A stretch of DNA of 64,000 nt from Acanthacorydalis orientalis (Eukaryota > Arthropoda > Insecta > Megaloptera > Corydalidae), in the NCBI GenBank assembly GCA_034766995.1, contig CM068317.1:16763154-16827153 (forward strand), given 5' to 3'. Shown piece after piece: positions 1 to 12,069 of the stretch (position 1 is its first letter; every line of letters starts with the position of its first letter). The position numbers and the translations under genes were made by a program. The notes beneath the pieces are model-generated. The model worked only from the letters and a program-made list of their open reading frames with translations. It was not told the DNA's origin and searched no databases.

Positions 1-1
1 T

Positions 2-94
2 CTTGAAAAACTGTGGAAAAGAGAGGCACTGAATCGAACAAAATGGAAAATCATGGAAGAGGCCTTTATCCAGCAGTGGATTAACAGGGGCTGA
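2..94 (+). pseudogene. 3' end of a non-LTR retrotransposon reverse-transcriptase ORF
   Basis: One open frame enters from outside the window and ends in TGA at 92-94. Its last 30 residues read LEKLWKREALNRTKWKIMEE followed by AFIQQWINRG. The pattern of a basic RTKWK followed by EEAFIQQW and a short tail resembles the C-terminus of insect LINE (Jockey/RTE-like) ORF2 proteins. Immediately after the stop comes a short TGATGATGA run that passes into (TA)n. A simple-repeat 3' tail is usual for several LINE clades. The clade cannot be named from 30 residues. Whether the upstream part is intact is unknown because it lies outside the window. Confidence 0.55.
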
Positions 95-99
95 TGATG

Positions 100-127
<28 letters not shown>
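95..127. repeat. TGA/TA simple-repeat tail
   Basis: TGATGATGA passing into about 14 TA units directly downstream of the LINE stop codon. It may have grown from the element's own 3' tail. Confidence 0.85.
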
Positions 128-130
<3 letters not shown>

Positions 131-339
131 ATATCGATATTTAATTGATTATACAACGAAAGCAATAGATTTTTGATTAACTAAGAGTTCTTTTTTCAAT
201 TTAGGCGAGGAATGAAAATCAAACTCGAATATAGGATTGTTTTTAAATAATAACTGAAGAATAAAATTCGCAATGAAAAAACATAGACTTTTTGTCATTT
301 AATAACATAACTAAAATATACATTTATTTATCAGATATA

Positions 340-394
<55 letters not shown>

Positions 395-462
395 CATGTA
401 AATAAAACCTTGCTATATGCACATATTGATTGTAAAATAACAATATATTTCCGAATGTATTA
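128..462. other. AT-rich spacer with a long TA microsatellite
   Basis: Apart from an uninterrupted (TA)n run at about 342-393, no gene or recognisable element is seen here. Confidence 0.7.
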
Positions 463-1290
463 GGAGGGTCGTTTGATAAGTTTTGTAAATTTCTATGAGA
501 TAGCGTTACTGTTCATTTAGTAACGCCACGATTTCAAGTATCGCTTGTTAAACTATCATAGGTGACATTTCAGTCAGAAGCGACGCATGATGTACATTAT
601 ACAGATGTTTTAGTTAAAACATTTTTCCATTTTTGTGGTAACTGCTATAATGTACAGTTGTAAATTGTAGCAGTTACCACAAAAATGAAAAAACGAGATC
701 CGTGCAGTGATAATACATTTTTAGTTGAAAAAGTGGACGGCCACTAAGATGGAAGCAGAATTGAAGCAGATGAAGCAGAAAAAAGAATTGAAAGCAGATC
801 ATCCTGATCGACTACATAACGAAAGGATAATCGATAACAGGACCTTATAATGCAACATTACTGGACCGCTTGAAAGAAGAGCTGGAACAAAAACGGCCAA
901 GACTAACGCACGAAGAAGTTCTCTTTCATCAGGAGAACGCCTGATCTCACAAATTGACCATCGCAATGCCCAAATTGCACGAATTTGGCTTCGAATTAAT
1001 TTTTCAACCACTCTATTCTCCGGACTTGACTCTGTGCGAGTTTTTCCTCTTCCCAAGCCTGAATATTTGGCTCGGTAGGAAGACATTCTCGACAAATGAG
1101 GATGTTATCGCTGTCATCAATGGGTATTTTGCTGACTTTGAGAAAAGCTAGTTTTTCGACGGGATAAGAAAAATGGAAACTCACTTAACCAAGTGTATAG
1201 ACCTCAATAAAGACTATGTTAAAAAAAATGATTTGTCCAAAAAAAAAATTTTTAACTTTCTTTTTTATCATACTTATCAAACAACTTTCG
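463..1290 (+). mobile_element. Mariner element, internal-deletion derivative
   Basis: The left end (GGAGGGTCGTTTGATAAGT, from 463) and the inverted right end (CGAAAGTTGTTTGATAAGT, ending at 1290) are imperfect terminal inverted repeats. Each is flanked by a TA dinucleotide (461-462 and 1291-1292), the target duplication expected for mariner. The element is 828 bp, against about 1.3 kb for a full mariner. Only the C-terminal third of the transposase is recognisable, so an internal segment including the DNA-binding region has been lost. The non-coding left part contains a strong hairpin with 20-bp perfect arms at 628-647 and 668-687. Confidence 0.85.
846..1230 (+). pseudogene. Mariner transposase, C-terminal fragment (broken)
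   Basis: The translation gives LLDRLKEELEQKRP, then EEVLFHQENA around the second catalytic position, then YSPDLTLCEFFLFPSL around the third and a C-terminal IDLNKDYVKK. In active mariners these motifs are HxDNAP and SPDLAPSDYFLFP. Here the second acidic residue reads E (HQEN) and the third also reads E (CEFF), so the triad is not intact. In-frame stops lie at 942-944 and 1149-1151, and the frame continues beyond both. The first catalytic Asp and the whole helix-turn-helix region are absent. Confidence 0.8.
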
Positions 1291-1292
1291 TA

Positions 1293-1614
1293 AAAAAAGA
1301 ATAAGTATCTACTAGTAAAAAAGTATTCCAGCTACTTCCAGTCCAAGTGAAAAACCCATTTTCTCATCCTCGTAATTTATGCCGAAAAAAGTCACAGTTG
1401 GATTACATATAATACCATAAAATAATTTATATCATATAATATTTTAAATATTTTTTTGTACACAATTATAATATATAACAAAATAGATATTAACAGGTTT
1501 AATATTTGATTTGCACTTTAAAACAGCCACAAATTCAATAAAGAACAAATAATAATTATAATAAAAATAAATTATAGCAAACATAGGGATTAAGTACAGA
1601 AAGAGAATATGTAT

Positions 1615-1702
<88 letters not shown>

Positions 1703-1862
1703 TTAAAAAACCTATAAACATACATCAATTTAGTTCCATACCAGAATGTTCTTTTATTTCTCTCCTCAGATTGAAAAGAATTTGTTAGTTTGAATTTATT
1801 GAAATTTATTTCTAATAATATGACTCATTTTGTTATTTTTCTCCTAATATTTCAATAATTCT

Positions 1863-1926
<64 letters not shown>

Positions 1927-3189
1927 TCATTTGCATTTAATGGCTATGTGTGTGTGTTTGTAGGTTTGTGTATTTATGTTTAAATGAACTAAAACTTAAT
2001 AATTAAATTCCAATTATCTATGTTAAATATAAATATATAAAATTTCAAAAAGCTCTAGCGCGACTGTAGATCACTGTTTAAGCTTACTTTTCGTTCCAGT
2101 ACAACACGGCTTGGAATAATGATGATAGATTTTCTCTTTTCGTGAAAATAATATTTCCACTCACTCAATTCTCGCAAGCATCAGTGAACGCGTGACGGTA
2201 GCGCAGTCATACGTGTTTTAATTTCACGAACAAATAAATTATATTTATTTAGGACTGAACGCCGGCTATTATGATCATCGCAATAGTAGTCATCTATTGT
2301 GAATGCTCGTAATGATACAATAATACAAATTTGTTTTCTCATTCGAAAAAATCATAACTTTTGTTGATTTTAAATCAAAGCGCCTGTTGAAATTTTCAGA
2401 CGGCACACCCATATCGAGTTGCATTGTTATTTCATTGTATTTTTATTATTTCCGCTTTATGTTGTTCTCAGTTATTAATGACGTTATGCTCTCGGTCTGT
2501 TTTTCTTAAAATTACAAAGTATTTGTTGAAGTATGAATTACTAAAGTTGAGTGAGTAATTTTATTTGAAAGAAGAAAACAGTTATGTATGAAATCACTTA
2601 TGAAACAATATATGAGTGATTTTTTTTTGAAAGTGGTAAAAGTTCATTTATTTTTATATTAAAATATTTAAAAGAGGTTGCGTTTAAACTAACTAAAAAA
2701 TATTGACAAACGTTGATAATTTCGTGTAATATTACTAAAATTATAAACATGTTTAATTTTATTATGTGATAAAATTAATAATATTGTTAACGAAAAACAA
2801 AGTTTTTTTAGTTGCAAATGGTCTTATTATTATTTACACCATTGTAAATAATAATAAATTTTAGAAACATCAATAAAACTAATTTCAAAATTATATTTGA
2901 ATTGAAGTAGGTTTTTCTGAAATGTAGGTTTTTAATAAAAATAATGACAATTAAAATAAATATAAAATTGGCTTTATTGAAAAAAAAATCGACGATATTA
3001 TAAAAGAATTTATAATAAAACAACTATAAAATGTTAAATTATTTTGTCAAGATATTTGATAGTAATTTTATTCATAATTCTTTCTTTAGTTATCCTTTGG
3101 ACTTTGCATCCTAAAATATTCGTTATAAATAGAAGGTATTTAAGACAGTAAACAAAAAATATCGTTATATTTCTCTTTTAATCCTTTAT
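1293..3189. other. AT-rich non-coding sequence with TA microsatellites
   Basis: Long TA-type low-complexity runs lie at about 1609-1704 and 1865-1920. A more complex, GC-richer patch sits at about 2050-2300, but neither strand has a convincing reading frame there. The rest is AT-rich spacer. Confidence 0.6.
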
Positions 3190-3510
3190 TCTTAGTAACA
3201 TTTCCACAACTCCCAAATCTCTGTAATTTGGAAGAAATGAATGACCAGACAGCAAAAATTTATGATGCATAACATTTATGTCATCGTACGCGAATTGAAA
3301 AGTGTTTAACCACATCAATGCAAGTTTTATATTTTGGTTTTGTCCGATACACATCACTAAAAGCTATAATATGGCCTTGAGTTTTAACATTCTGAATATG
3401 CTTCAAACAACAAAATGCTACTTCTTCTGAACCTCTAGATGCTACAGTTTCCTCCTATGTATACATATAAACTTTGTTGTCATGAAAATTATGAAAACCT
3501 TCGTTAAAAA
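3190..3510 (-). pseudogene. Remnant of an uncharacterised transposon-associated domain (DUF7869-like)
   Basis: Reading the minus strand in shifting frames gives EETVASRGSEEVAFCCLKHI, then HIIAFSD, then QNQNIKLALMWLN, then HKFLLSGHSF and finally NYRDLGVVE. The order SD...QNxNIK...HKFLxSGHSFxPNxRDxGxxE matches a domain I know from large uncharacterised insect proteins with transposon-like copy-number behaviour (DUF7869 type). At least two frameshifts and an in-frame stop separate the blocks, so it is dead. It is flanked by plain AT-rich sequence with no visible element ends. A profile search of the minus strand would decide the assignment. Confidence 0.45.
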
Positions 3511-5454
3511 CATACATATCTCATTATTAGAAATGGAATTATACCACTTTCAAAAAAAACTATTTATTCAATAATATTTAAAAGTTAAACTTCTTTAGCC
3601 GAGTTCATGAGTATATTGTACTGTATTGACTTTGTTATTATAAATATGAAAATAACATCCATAACATCCAGACATCCATGTTTATCTGAAAGTAGTCTAA
3701 ATTCATTGTTTTCAAAATTGGACTTATAAAAATCCGTTCATATATTACACTAATTTATAAGAATATATTTTGAATAAAAATTAACTTAAAAAAGAAAAAA
3801 ATATCTTATTTAATTATTAAATATTTAATTTAATTATTATATTATAAAAGAAAAGAAAACTCTTTATAATAACACATTATATGTTTTTCTAGTTTTTCTT
3901 AAATTAAAATTAAATAAATATTTCATCAAATTATGTTGAAAGTATTAATTATACTTTTATTTTTAATTTAAAATTTAATTTTTATGATTTTGCGCACTCA
4001 TAATATTTGGTCACATTTTAAAACACACCTCAATTAATTGTTTATTCATAAGAAGAATAAGTTATTAAATTTTTTCTTGAAAATATTTAATAAATATATT
4101 GAAAATGTATAAAAAGGTAGTTTGTTTCAAAATCGTGAACTACTTAATATAAAACTATATATTAATTAATATTCTAAATAATATTATTTATTAATCTGTA
4201 AGTATGAAAAAATATTTATAAAAAAATATAGAGTTCTAATATGTAAGTTGAAAAAATATTTTCTAATTATTTTTTTAAGTACTATTTAATTCGTGTAAAT
4301 GTTTCATATTGACATGAAAAAATAATTGATATAAAAATTAACGAATTTAATTTGAGTCACTTGTCTTATTAATTGAATATAAAAATAAATGCAGTTCTTT
4401 AATGATAACTATGTATTTGTAGAGTACATGATCAATGTCTTTAGTTCTTAAAATTTGTCAAACTTGATGTTTTTGAAATTCATCAAGGCACCTTTGAATA
4501 AACTGACAAACTGGGATAAAACTGTTTATAAAAATATAAATTAATGTACTTGGGAATGGTTTCAGTTTGAGAGCTACTAAAAGATGAAAAATAATATTAA
4601 TTTAATGTAAATCCATGGTCATTAAAAATAGAATGAAGAAGTTTAAAAATAAAGGAAATTAGATAATAATAATCTGAATTCATGCTGAAGGAATTTTGCC
4701 GAGTAAACATATATGATTATCACATTTCTATGGAAGATGAAAATGGATCCTGGCAATAATTTTTACTGTAAGGAAGAATTATCTACGAATAACAAAATAT
4801 ACAATTTATATTTCTCGGACATTACAAATATAAAATGATTATATGAGCTTATGATATCATTTTAAAATAACACTTTAAATATTAAACCAGCACCTAGATT
4901 GATTTCCGAATTGATATACTGAAATCTGTTAAAGTAATTTATTTATCGGAAAAAAAGTTTGATCCCAAACCTCATTTCTAAAGATTCTGTTTATAATATA
5001 ATAAAAGTACGTAATAAGTTTAAACTCGGTTTGTGGTTATTAACATTTATCAACAAGGAATATTGTACTTCCTATAGGCATTATTAATGATCTTCGATCA
5101 AGTAATAATTTCAAGAAAAAATAAGTTACACCATGTTAAAACTGATAATAGTTAACAATGTAGCGTTTTATTAATTTGTTTCATAAAGAAAAGCGAAACA
5201 GAAGGACAACTGTAGATTATTCGTATTTTTTAATATTTATTTGTGATAATTGGGATACAAATTCTTATGCTCTTGCACACTGCGCGAAGAATCGTCTGTT
5301 CTTTGTTTTTAATTATTTGGCTAACAAAGAATCTCACTATTTATTCTGAAGAAAAATAATAAGAACGAAAATCCTAATAATTGAAAATGTTTTAAGAAAA
5401 GTTAAAGATAAGTCAATTTTAAGTTTTCCGGAAATCATCCATAGAGTATCAAGG
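3511..5454. other. AT-rich non-coding sequence, nothing recognised
   Basis: Neither strand shows a long frame, a transposase motif or a strong inverted repeat. Confidence 0.6.
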
Positions 5455-5645
5455 TTCAGAAAAATCTAACTTAGATATAGAGATTCAGATCTGATCAATA
5501 CAGATTTTTTTGTACCTTGATGCTCTAAGAGATAGTGATGCCATTGAAATGCGCATAAGCAAAGATTAAAAATAATTAATAATTACTGAACACTACTAAA
5601 TATTTTGATCATAAAAAAATGATATAATTTGTGGTATGACAAAAT
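5455..5645. repeat. Copy 1 of an unclassified dispersed repeat
   Basis: This stretch shares ordered blocks with 14265-14420: CAGAAAAATCTAA, a GTAC(C)TT...GTGCTCT-type core, AAAATAAT(C/T)AATAATnA(C/T)TGAA and ATATTTTGATC. No terminal repeats or coding potential were found. Confidence 0.5.
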
Positions 5646-6769
5646 AATTCATTTGTGAAAGTATTGCTTCTTTATTTCAGATTTTGTTCATATTAAACCA
5701 AATAAATTGTAAAGAACTTAAATTGATTTTTTTAAGAGTCACTACTATACTTATTTAAGCGTTTTTATTTATGATATTATGTTTCAGTACTTTTTTACAG
5801 TAATGTATATATATATATATATATGTGTGTGTGTTTGTGTGTTTTATTTTAAAACAAGTTAAGAATTAAAGCACTTTTAATGTACACTTTTGAACTGGAT
5901 TTACTGCAAAAACTTTATTTTAAAAACCAGAAAGTTTTTGTTAATTATTTCTATATAAAATGTTATATAAAAAGAGTATTCTACACCGATATAACGCATG
6001 ACAAGTCGATAAAAAATATCAATCCGTCTTGAAGCACATCTCTTCAAAGTAACCAATGCTTTTTTGTGGTCAGTTTGTAGCTACAGATAGTGGAAAAAGT
6101 GGATTTTGTCGCTATATCTACAGACTTAACCAAGTATCGTGTAAGTTACTGTAGAAATAAGATCGTGTTTTGGGTTTTTTCTATTCCTGTCACCGAGCTC
6201 ACGTTTCGCTATCTGTGAAAGAAGAGATACAAATATTTATGAAGTTTTTTCGTTTTCTATATTCTCAGTATAAATACATTTCGAATAGTTGTCATGGTAT
6301 TTGTTTACGTAAATCTCAATTATGTCCAATATCTGTCTAATATTTTTATTATTATTAATTTAATTAACTTCTTATATTATCCGTTACATGTTTAGCATAA
6401 TGTCATTGAAGATAAGAAGACACTATAATATGATTCACAATTTCTTAAAATTCGTGAAAAAATGTAGTTATTATGAAAACAATATAATAATTATTCGTAA
6501 AAAATTCGTATAACGTCAGGAGTTGTCGCTAATAATAATTTAATACAAAATCTCTACATATTTTTCTTTTAGTAAAATTTTACACAATATTTTTTTTATA
6601 TCTAGATAGATACAATGTTGTTGATTATCTGTTAATCGCGATACCTGTGCTATGCACTTTATCCGAACGGGATGGAATGTGTTTTGCAGTATATGAAAAT
6701 ATTTCAGTTGTTTATATGTATTTTTACCGGAAAAAAATTTCTAAAAACCGGTGAACTTACACTCTCCCA
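5646..6769. other. AT-rich non-coding sequence
   Basis: Contains a short (TA)n(TG)n microsatellite at about 5805-5840 and a more complex patch at about 6000-6240 with no reading frame. Nothing else was recognised. Confidence 0.55.
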
Positions 6770-6784
6770 TATAAATATACATAA

Positions 6785-6859
<75 letters not shown>

Positions 6860-6864
6860 TATAT
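6770..6864. repeat. TA microsatellite abutting a piggyBac element
   Basis: Interrupted (TA)n tract ending two bases before the TTAA that forms the left target site of the adjacent piggyBac element. Confidence 0.9.
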
Positions 6865-6869
6865 GTTAA

Positions 6870-8894
6870 CACTAGATTTATGGAACCCGTCAATTTGACG
6901 GGTTTCTGATTTGATGCTTAAAAATTCCGAACATGTAAATATTATTGTTTAGTTATTATATATTGGTTTTTAATGATATAATGTAATGAATATATATTTC
7001 CACTCATTTTTTCCGAAAGACCTATATTTTTTTATTTCTATATGTTGTATATCTATTTTTACGAAAATCCGTCAAATTGACGGGTTACTTAATTTACAAT
7101 TCATCGTTTCAATTGTTGCGGAATAACAAAAATAAAATGAGAATGAGTAAGGAAAACAAAAACGAAATAAATAACGGTTGTTTAGCAGCAAGCACGTAAA
7201 CAAACTGCTTTGAACTATTTGTTTACAAAAAGAGCAAATCATATCACGAATGATCATTTCAACTGTGCAATTTGCAGAGAAAGGATGTGATATTTGGAAA
7301 TTTAGTGAGGCTGAACTTGTTATTTATAATACAATTAGAGCAAAGTTAGTGATTATTTCAAAAGTGAATTTTGCAGAAAAGGAAGTGGAATTTATTTACT
7401 AAATAAAGGTTTGAATTTTTCAAGGTACTTTGAAAATCTATCCATAAAGAAATATTTTTTTACATTTATGTTCTGCCTACTTGGCTAGGTACCATGGACG
7501 AGTCTCGAAAGGATATTGAATTGATAAAAAACTAACCAGTATAGATGAAGACCTATCTGGATCGGATTCTGATGCAAGTGTTACCGAACTATGCGAAAGC
7601 GAGAAAGAAATTAGCAATGTGAACAACAAAACTGAAGATTTTGACGACAGTGATGTTTAAAATCTTCGAAACATATGTCGCAAAAGAAAAAGGATGCGTA
7701 TTATTTCAGATCCTGAGATCAAAAGTGACATAGAAGCTGCTGATACATGTATTAATGAAGACAATTCGATCGAACATTCTCTTGATGGAACTTTATGGAA
7801 AAAAATAGAAGAAGGTGGAGGTTGTGGAAGATTACCTGCTTATAGTATGTTCAAATATGTGTCAGGATCAACTGCGTACCCAGAAAAAATATTATGCTTG
7901 GCAATGTAAGTAGCTCATTTGAACTGATAATTGATGAAGGTATGATTGAGTATATCAAAATATGTACTGAAATGGAAGCGCATAAAATTTTGGAAAAAGA
8001 TTTGGTGGTTACAAAGTCACAATTACAAGCTTTAATAGCGATTTTGTATGACCGAGGGGCGTATGAAGCAAAGAATTTAGGCCGTGGAAGAAACATTACT
8101 ACTGACAACTTTTTCACAAACATTCCCCTTGCAAAAAAAACAACTCTTGCGGGGACTATATGTGCAAACTGAAGAGAATTGTCAAAAATTGCAAAGGCTA
8201 AGAAGGATGATATGATCCGATTATCCACAAAACTTTATAAATCAGATGAGTACGTTCTTAGAATTTACAAATCCAAGCCAAACAAAAAGCTATTATTGCT
8301 CAGTTCTAAACATAAAAAGGTCAAAATAGAGAAGTTAATGCTAAACTTATCCCTGAAATAATCACATTTTACAACAAAACCAAATTTAAGGTGGATGTTG
8401 TAAACCAAATGACTAGAAAATATAGCGTAAAATCAGGGTCCCGTAAATGATCCCTTTAAGTATTTTGTAACACTTTAGATTTCGCTGCCCTCAATGCCTG
8501 GATATTGTACAAAGAAACCACTGGAGTAAACATATGTAGAAAGAATTTTATTTTTCAACTGGCTGAAGAACTAGGTAGTGATTTTCGCGACGAACAAAAT
8601 ACTAGTTCCAATTCATTGCCAGTTATACAAAATCTTAATTTACGAAAGTGTTGCCAAATCGGATAATGAAGATATAAATAGGTCTAATAACATTTGTATT
8701 AAGTGTAACAAGTATGTATGCTGAAAATGTGCATTCAAAATGGAGTTTATATATAAAAAATGTACTGAATAAAATTGTTAACAAAAATCTATTGATATAA
8801 GATAAAAGGATTTACAAAAAATTGCATTTTAATTAACACGTCAAAAAGACGGATTTCAGTAAAAATAGGTTTACAGCCGATACCCGTAAATGTG
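6870..8894 (+). mobile_element. piggyBac-family DNA transposon with both ends
   Basis: TTAA lies immediately outside both ends (6866-6869 and 8895-8898), the diagnostic target of piggyBac. The left end begins CACTAGATTTATGG. The inverted right end begins CACATTTACGGG. Between them is a recognisable piggyBac transposase. Three 13-bp palindromes of the form CGTCAnnnnGACG lie near the ends: CGTCAATTTGACG (centred on about 6894), CGTCAAATTGACG (centred on about 7076) and CGTCAAAAAGACG (about 8839-8851). They are probably transposase-binding repeats. At 2,025 bp the element is shorter than an autonomous piggyBac because part of the coding region is deleted. Confidence 0.9.
7494..8771 (+). pseudogene. 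piggyBac transposase, broken and internally deleted
   Basis: The start is MDESRKDIEL at 7494, followed by an acidic low-complexity region. Then come GTLWKKIEEGGG, an FELIIDEGMIEYI block, LQALIAILYDRGAYEAKNL, TTDNFFTNIPLAKK, TTLAGTI, YKSKPNKKLLLLSSKHK and a C-terminal cysteine-rich end with CIKCNKYVC. These follow the order of piggyBac transposases (N-terminal region, DDE domain, C-terminal zinc-binding domain). After GAYEAKNL the text jumps straight to TTDNFF, so a central DDE segment is missing. Frameshifts occur in the N-terminus (near 7530) and around 7905, and stops interrupt the frame at about 8170, 8359 and within the final cysteine cluster. It cannot make an active enzyme. Confidence 0.85.
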
Positions 8895-8898
8895 TTAA

Positions 8899-9206
8899 AT
8901 TTATGTGAGTTTTGATATATATTGCCACAATCTACATTATATTTTCAGAGTTCTAGGATGCGAAAAAATGTATACATTTTTCAAAAATTCTTTATGAAGT
9001 GAAAAAAATCATTTGAGAATAATTTTTTTTATGCAACCTCTAAGTTTGATTGAACATTTTTGATATTGAAAGTATCAGGAACCCAGAAATTGTGCAAGGT
9101 AACTATTTATTCTTTTATAATTTAAATTATTACTGTTAACGTATAGATACTTATTGAGACAAAGACATATAATCTCACACTCTTATAGTTTCTTTCACAG
9201 ACACGC

Positions 9207-9239
<33 letters not shown>

Positions 9240-9598
9240 TGTACGTGTGTGTGTGAAGATGTGTAATGTTTTCTGTCTATAAACAGTAATAACTTTTTAA
9301 GAATTAAATTTTTGTAAAGAAATATCAATATAAATTCCCATATAAATTACAAAGTACTGGATAAAAACAGGCTTACAAAATGGTTTGATAAAGTAGTTTT
9401 GTTATTTATATTAACGTAAGTCGCTGACTTACTGTACTTTAAATTGAGATATATCTTAAAAAATATATTTCATTTCAAACTGGATTATTAACTCTTTTCA
9501 ATTTCATTTATTTATTATCTGTTTAGATTGTGTCAGTATTGGAACTGTTGGACATGAAGTTCATTTCTTGCATATTGTATATTTATAATTTCGATATA

Positions 9599-9641
<43 letters not shown>

Positions 9642-9662
9642 TTTTTTTGATATATACATATA

Positions 9663-9700
<38 letters not shown>

Positions 9701-9822
9701 AAGAACTGACAACACGTTTAAAAATCATGAAGGTTGTATTTACTCTTTCAGTAACAGGAGTGTAAAATGAACTAACGGCATAATTGTGCCGCGCGTTATA
9801 TTCTAACTGTATTGAAAATATA
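8899..9822. other. AT-rich spacer with TA microsatellites
   Basis: Holds (TA)n tracts at about 9206-9240 and 9598-9700. No gene was seen. Confidence 0.7.
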
Positions 9823-11134
9823 TAGGATACTGTAAAAAGAACGAAGAGGTTGAAATAGTTAATAATTTTTTTGTATAAGTGTTGATTTATTTGTATATTC
9901 TTTTAAGAGTTTGTGAAAAAAACTTGAGAAATTTTTCGTGATCGAACAGTACGCGATGGAACAACGTGCTAAAATAATTGAATTTGGTTTTGAAAACCAG
10001 CGTTCAATTATTTTAACCAAGCAAGCATATCGTCGTTATTTTAATGTTCTAACAGGACTATCAGAGTCAATGATAAATCATTTGGTTGTATGTTTGTATC
10101 AAGAAGGTGCTGTTAGTAACCGTCCAGAATCTGAAAGACATCGTTCGTCTCTGAGAAAAATATTCAACGTGTATAGAAGAGTATTGAGCAAAGTACTGAA
10201 CTTTAATCAGAAAATTTTCAAACAAAATTTGTATATCTTGAAGGTCACTGCGAATAATTTTGGCCAAATTAAAAATGTTCCTATACAAAGTGCAGCTTGT
10301 ATAATAGTTAAGGTCAACAGATTATCAGTATCGCCTTGATTATGCAATTCGTTGTCGCCAATAAGCGGAAGAACATAATGAATTTATTCACAATTTGATT
10401 ATGAGTGATGGAGCTCATTCCACTTAAGTGGCTTCGCGAACAGACAAAACTGTAGATTATGGGCTACAGAGAATCCGAGTGCACTCATCAGTGACAATTA
10501 CACTCACTCAAGTGAACTATTTGGTACGAAGTAACGTCCGAAAGGATTATGGGGAATTTTTTCTTCAAAAATGAAGACAGTACTACTGTAACCATAAATG
10601 GTGCTTCATACCCTACGATGATAAGAATTTGTTTGAGGCCAACTGTTGATAATTATTTACAGATATGGTTCCAACAAAATGAAGTCAAACTGCTCACAGG
10701 AGATCCGTCATGAAATTTTTACGGGACATTTTTTGCGAACGCACAATTTCAAGAAACAGAATTTTTAATTAGCCTACGCGTTCGCCTGATTTGAGCTTTC
10801 TTGTTTTTTTTTTTCTTTTGGGCTACTTCAAAGAACGTGTGTACGTCATTAAGCCAAAAATCATCCTGCAGCTCAAGAACAGCATACGAGAAAAAATTCA
10901 AACGTTATGTCCAAAAATCCCGAGAGAAGTGATGAAAAATTCCTTAGAAAAAGCTCGACTTTATGAAGCCGAAAATGGGCTTCACTTACGAGTATGTGAT
11001 GTCATTTTTCATATATAATCAGGAATAATTTGACATCCTTATACTATATTTTGTTAAATAAATAAAAAGAAAATATTACAAAACGAAAAGAGTATTAATG
11101 TTTTTAATCCCTTCGTTCTTTTTGCGCTACCCTG
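9823..11134 (+). mobile_element. Tc1/mariner-group element, DD41D type
   Basis: Terminal inverted repeats of about 25 bp share AAAAAGAACGAAG. The left end is TAGGATACTGTAAAAAG from 9823 and the inverted right end is CAGGGTAGCGCAAAAAG, ending at 11134. Both are flanked by TA (9821-9822 and 11135-11136). The 1,312-bp length is that of a complete element. The transposase inside aligns with a family in which the second and third catalytic Asp are 41 residues apart. Two more copies occur in this window, at 40620-41001 and 62663-63882. Confidence 0.85.
9956..11018 (+). pseudogene. DD41D-type transposase (broken)
   Basis: The start MEQRAKIIEF leads into a helix-turn-helix region (ENQRSIILTKQAYRRYFNV, then GAVSNRPESERHRS). 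Later blocks include MSDGAHST at the first catalytic Asp, FCRQTKL-like sequence, WFQQN at the second catalytic site, and GYFKERVYVIKPK through SLEKARLYEAENGLHLRVCD at the C-terminus. The second site reads N where the family has D (WFQQD), and the third site is lost in a T-rich slip around 10800-10820. Several frameshifts after about 10180 break the frame. It is catalytically dead. Confidence 0.8.
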
Positions 11135-11492
11135 TATAGTAAAATTAGATGACGTTAGAAACATTCCCACAGTGGCAGTTACTTTCAAATTGATAGATCA
11201 GTAGTCCAAACAATGACACCTACCTTCATATTACCGACTATGACAGGAAGGAAGATACCATTGAACATCATATTTTAATCGTATCTTATTCTTATAATTG
11301 TAAAGAAATACTTTGGTCTCGTCCTATCAGCAAGATGTAGTTTCTGTGTAAATATATTTGTAAAATTTTCGATAAAGTTAGTTAAAATTTGAAAGTTAAT
11401 TCGTCACGTGTCTTCGTGAAATCTTTTATGCTTTTTCGAGTCATTGTTACAGTCTCAAAACAAAACTCGACCGTCAGTTAATTTACATAATG

Positions 11493-11493
<1 letters not shown>
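11135..11493. other. Non-coding spacer
   Basis: No reading frame, element end or strong repeat was seen between the DD41D element and the next microsatellite. Confidence 0.6.
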
Positions 11494-11541
<48 letters not shown>

Positions 11542-11616
11542 GTTATTTTATAAATTCTCTTATAATCAAAAGAATGTTTTTATATTCTTTTAAAGACAGT
11601 TTTAATGTATGTATAT

Positions 11617-11705
<89 letters not shown>

Positions 11706-11711
11706 CATATA

Positions 11712-11785
<74 letters not shown>
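11494..11785. repeat. Long compound TA microsatellite
   Basis: Nearly continuous (TA)n with scattered TATGTATA and TATACATA interruptions and a short unique stretch at about 11542-11607. It abuts the MITE that starts at 11786. Confidence 0.95.
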
Positions 11786-11788
<3 letters not shown>

Positions 11789-12069
11789 TCAACCCTCATA
11801 TAGCACTGTTAATTCGTTCCGTATTATACCAAAACCGTGCTCTCGAAGTGTGTTTAAATTTATGAACAAGAAAGCGTCTATTGACTTAGTTTTCAGTAAG
11901 AACAGCGACGCTCAGACTTCTCACTATTATGTATACAAGGCGAATTCCCTGTTTATATCAATTAAAATAGTATGATGCAAGTATTCGTGCTATATGGAGG
12001 TTGTTTAAGTTTATTAAATTATGTTATATGGAAACCGTCTTATAAGAATATCGTGTTATAGGAGGGCTG
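11786..12069. mobile_element. Tigger/pogo-like MITE
   Basis: The left end CAGTCAACCCTCATATAGCAC resembles the CAGTCnAC... ends of Tigger/pogo elements, followed by a TTCCGTATTATACCAAAACCGTGCT segment of the kind they carry just inside. The inverted right end CAGCCCTCCTATAACAC closes it at about 12069. There is no coding sequence in its roughly 284 bp. The left target dinucleotide is hidden in the TA microsatellite. An alternative right boundary near 12985-12995 (GCGGTATATGAGG) would make a 1.2-kb element. Confidence 0.55.

Noticed and set aside
11490..11975. Long frames of alternating Tyr-Ile within TA microsatellites
   Set aside because: They are translations of (TA)n and occur on both strands at every TA tract. 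They have no family resemblance or coding signal.
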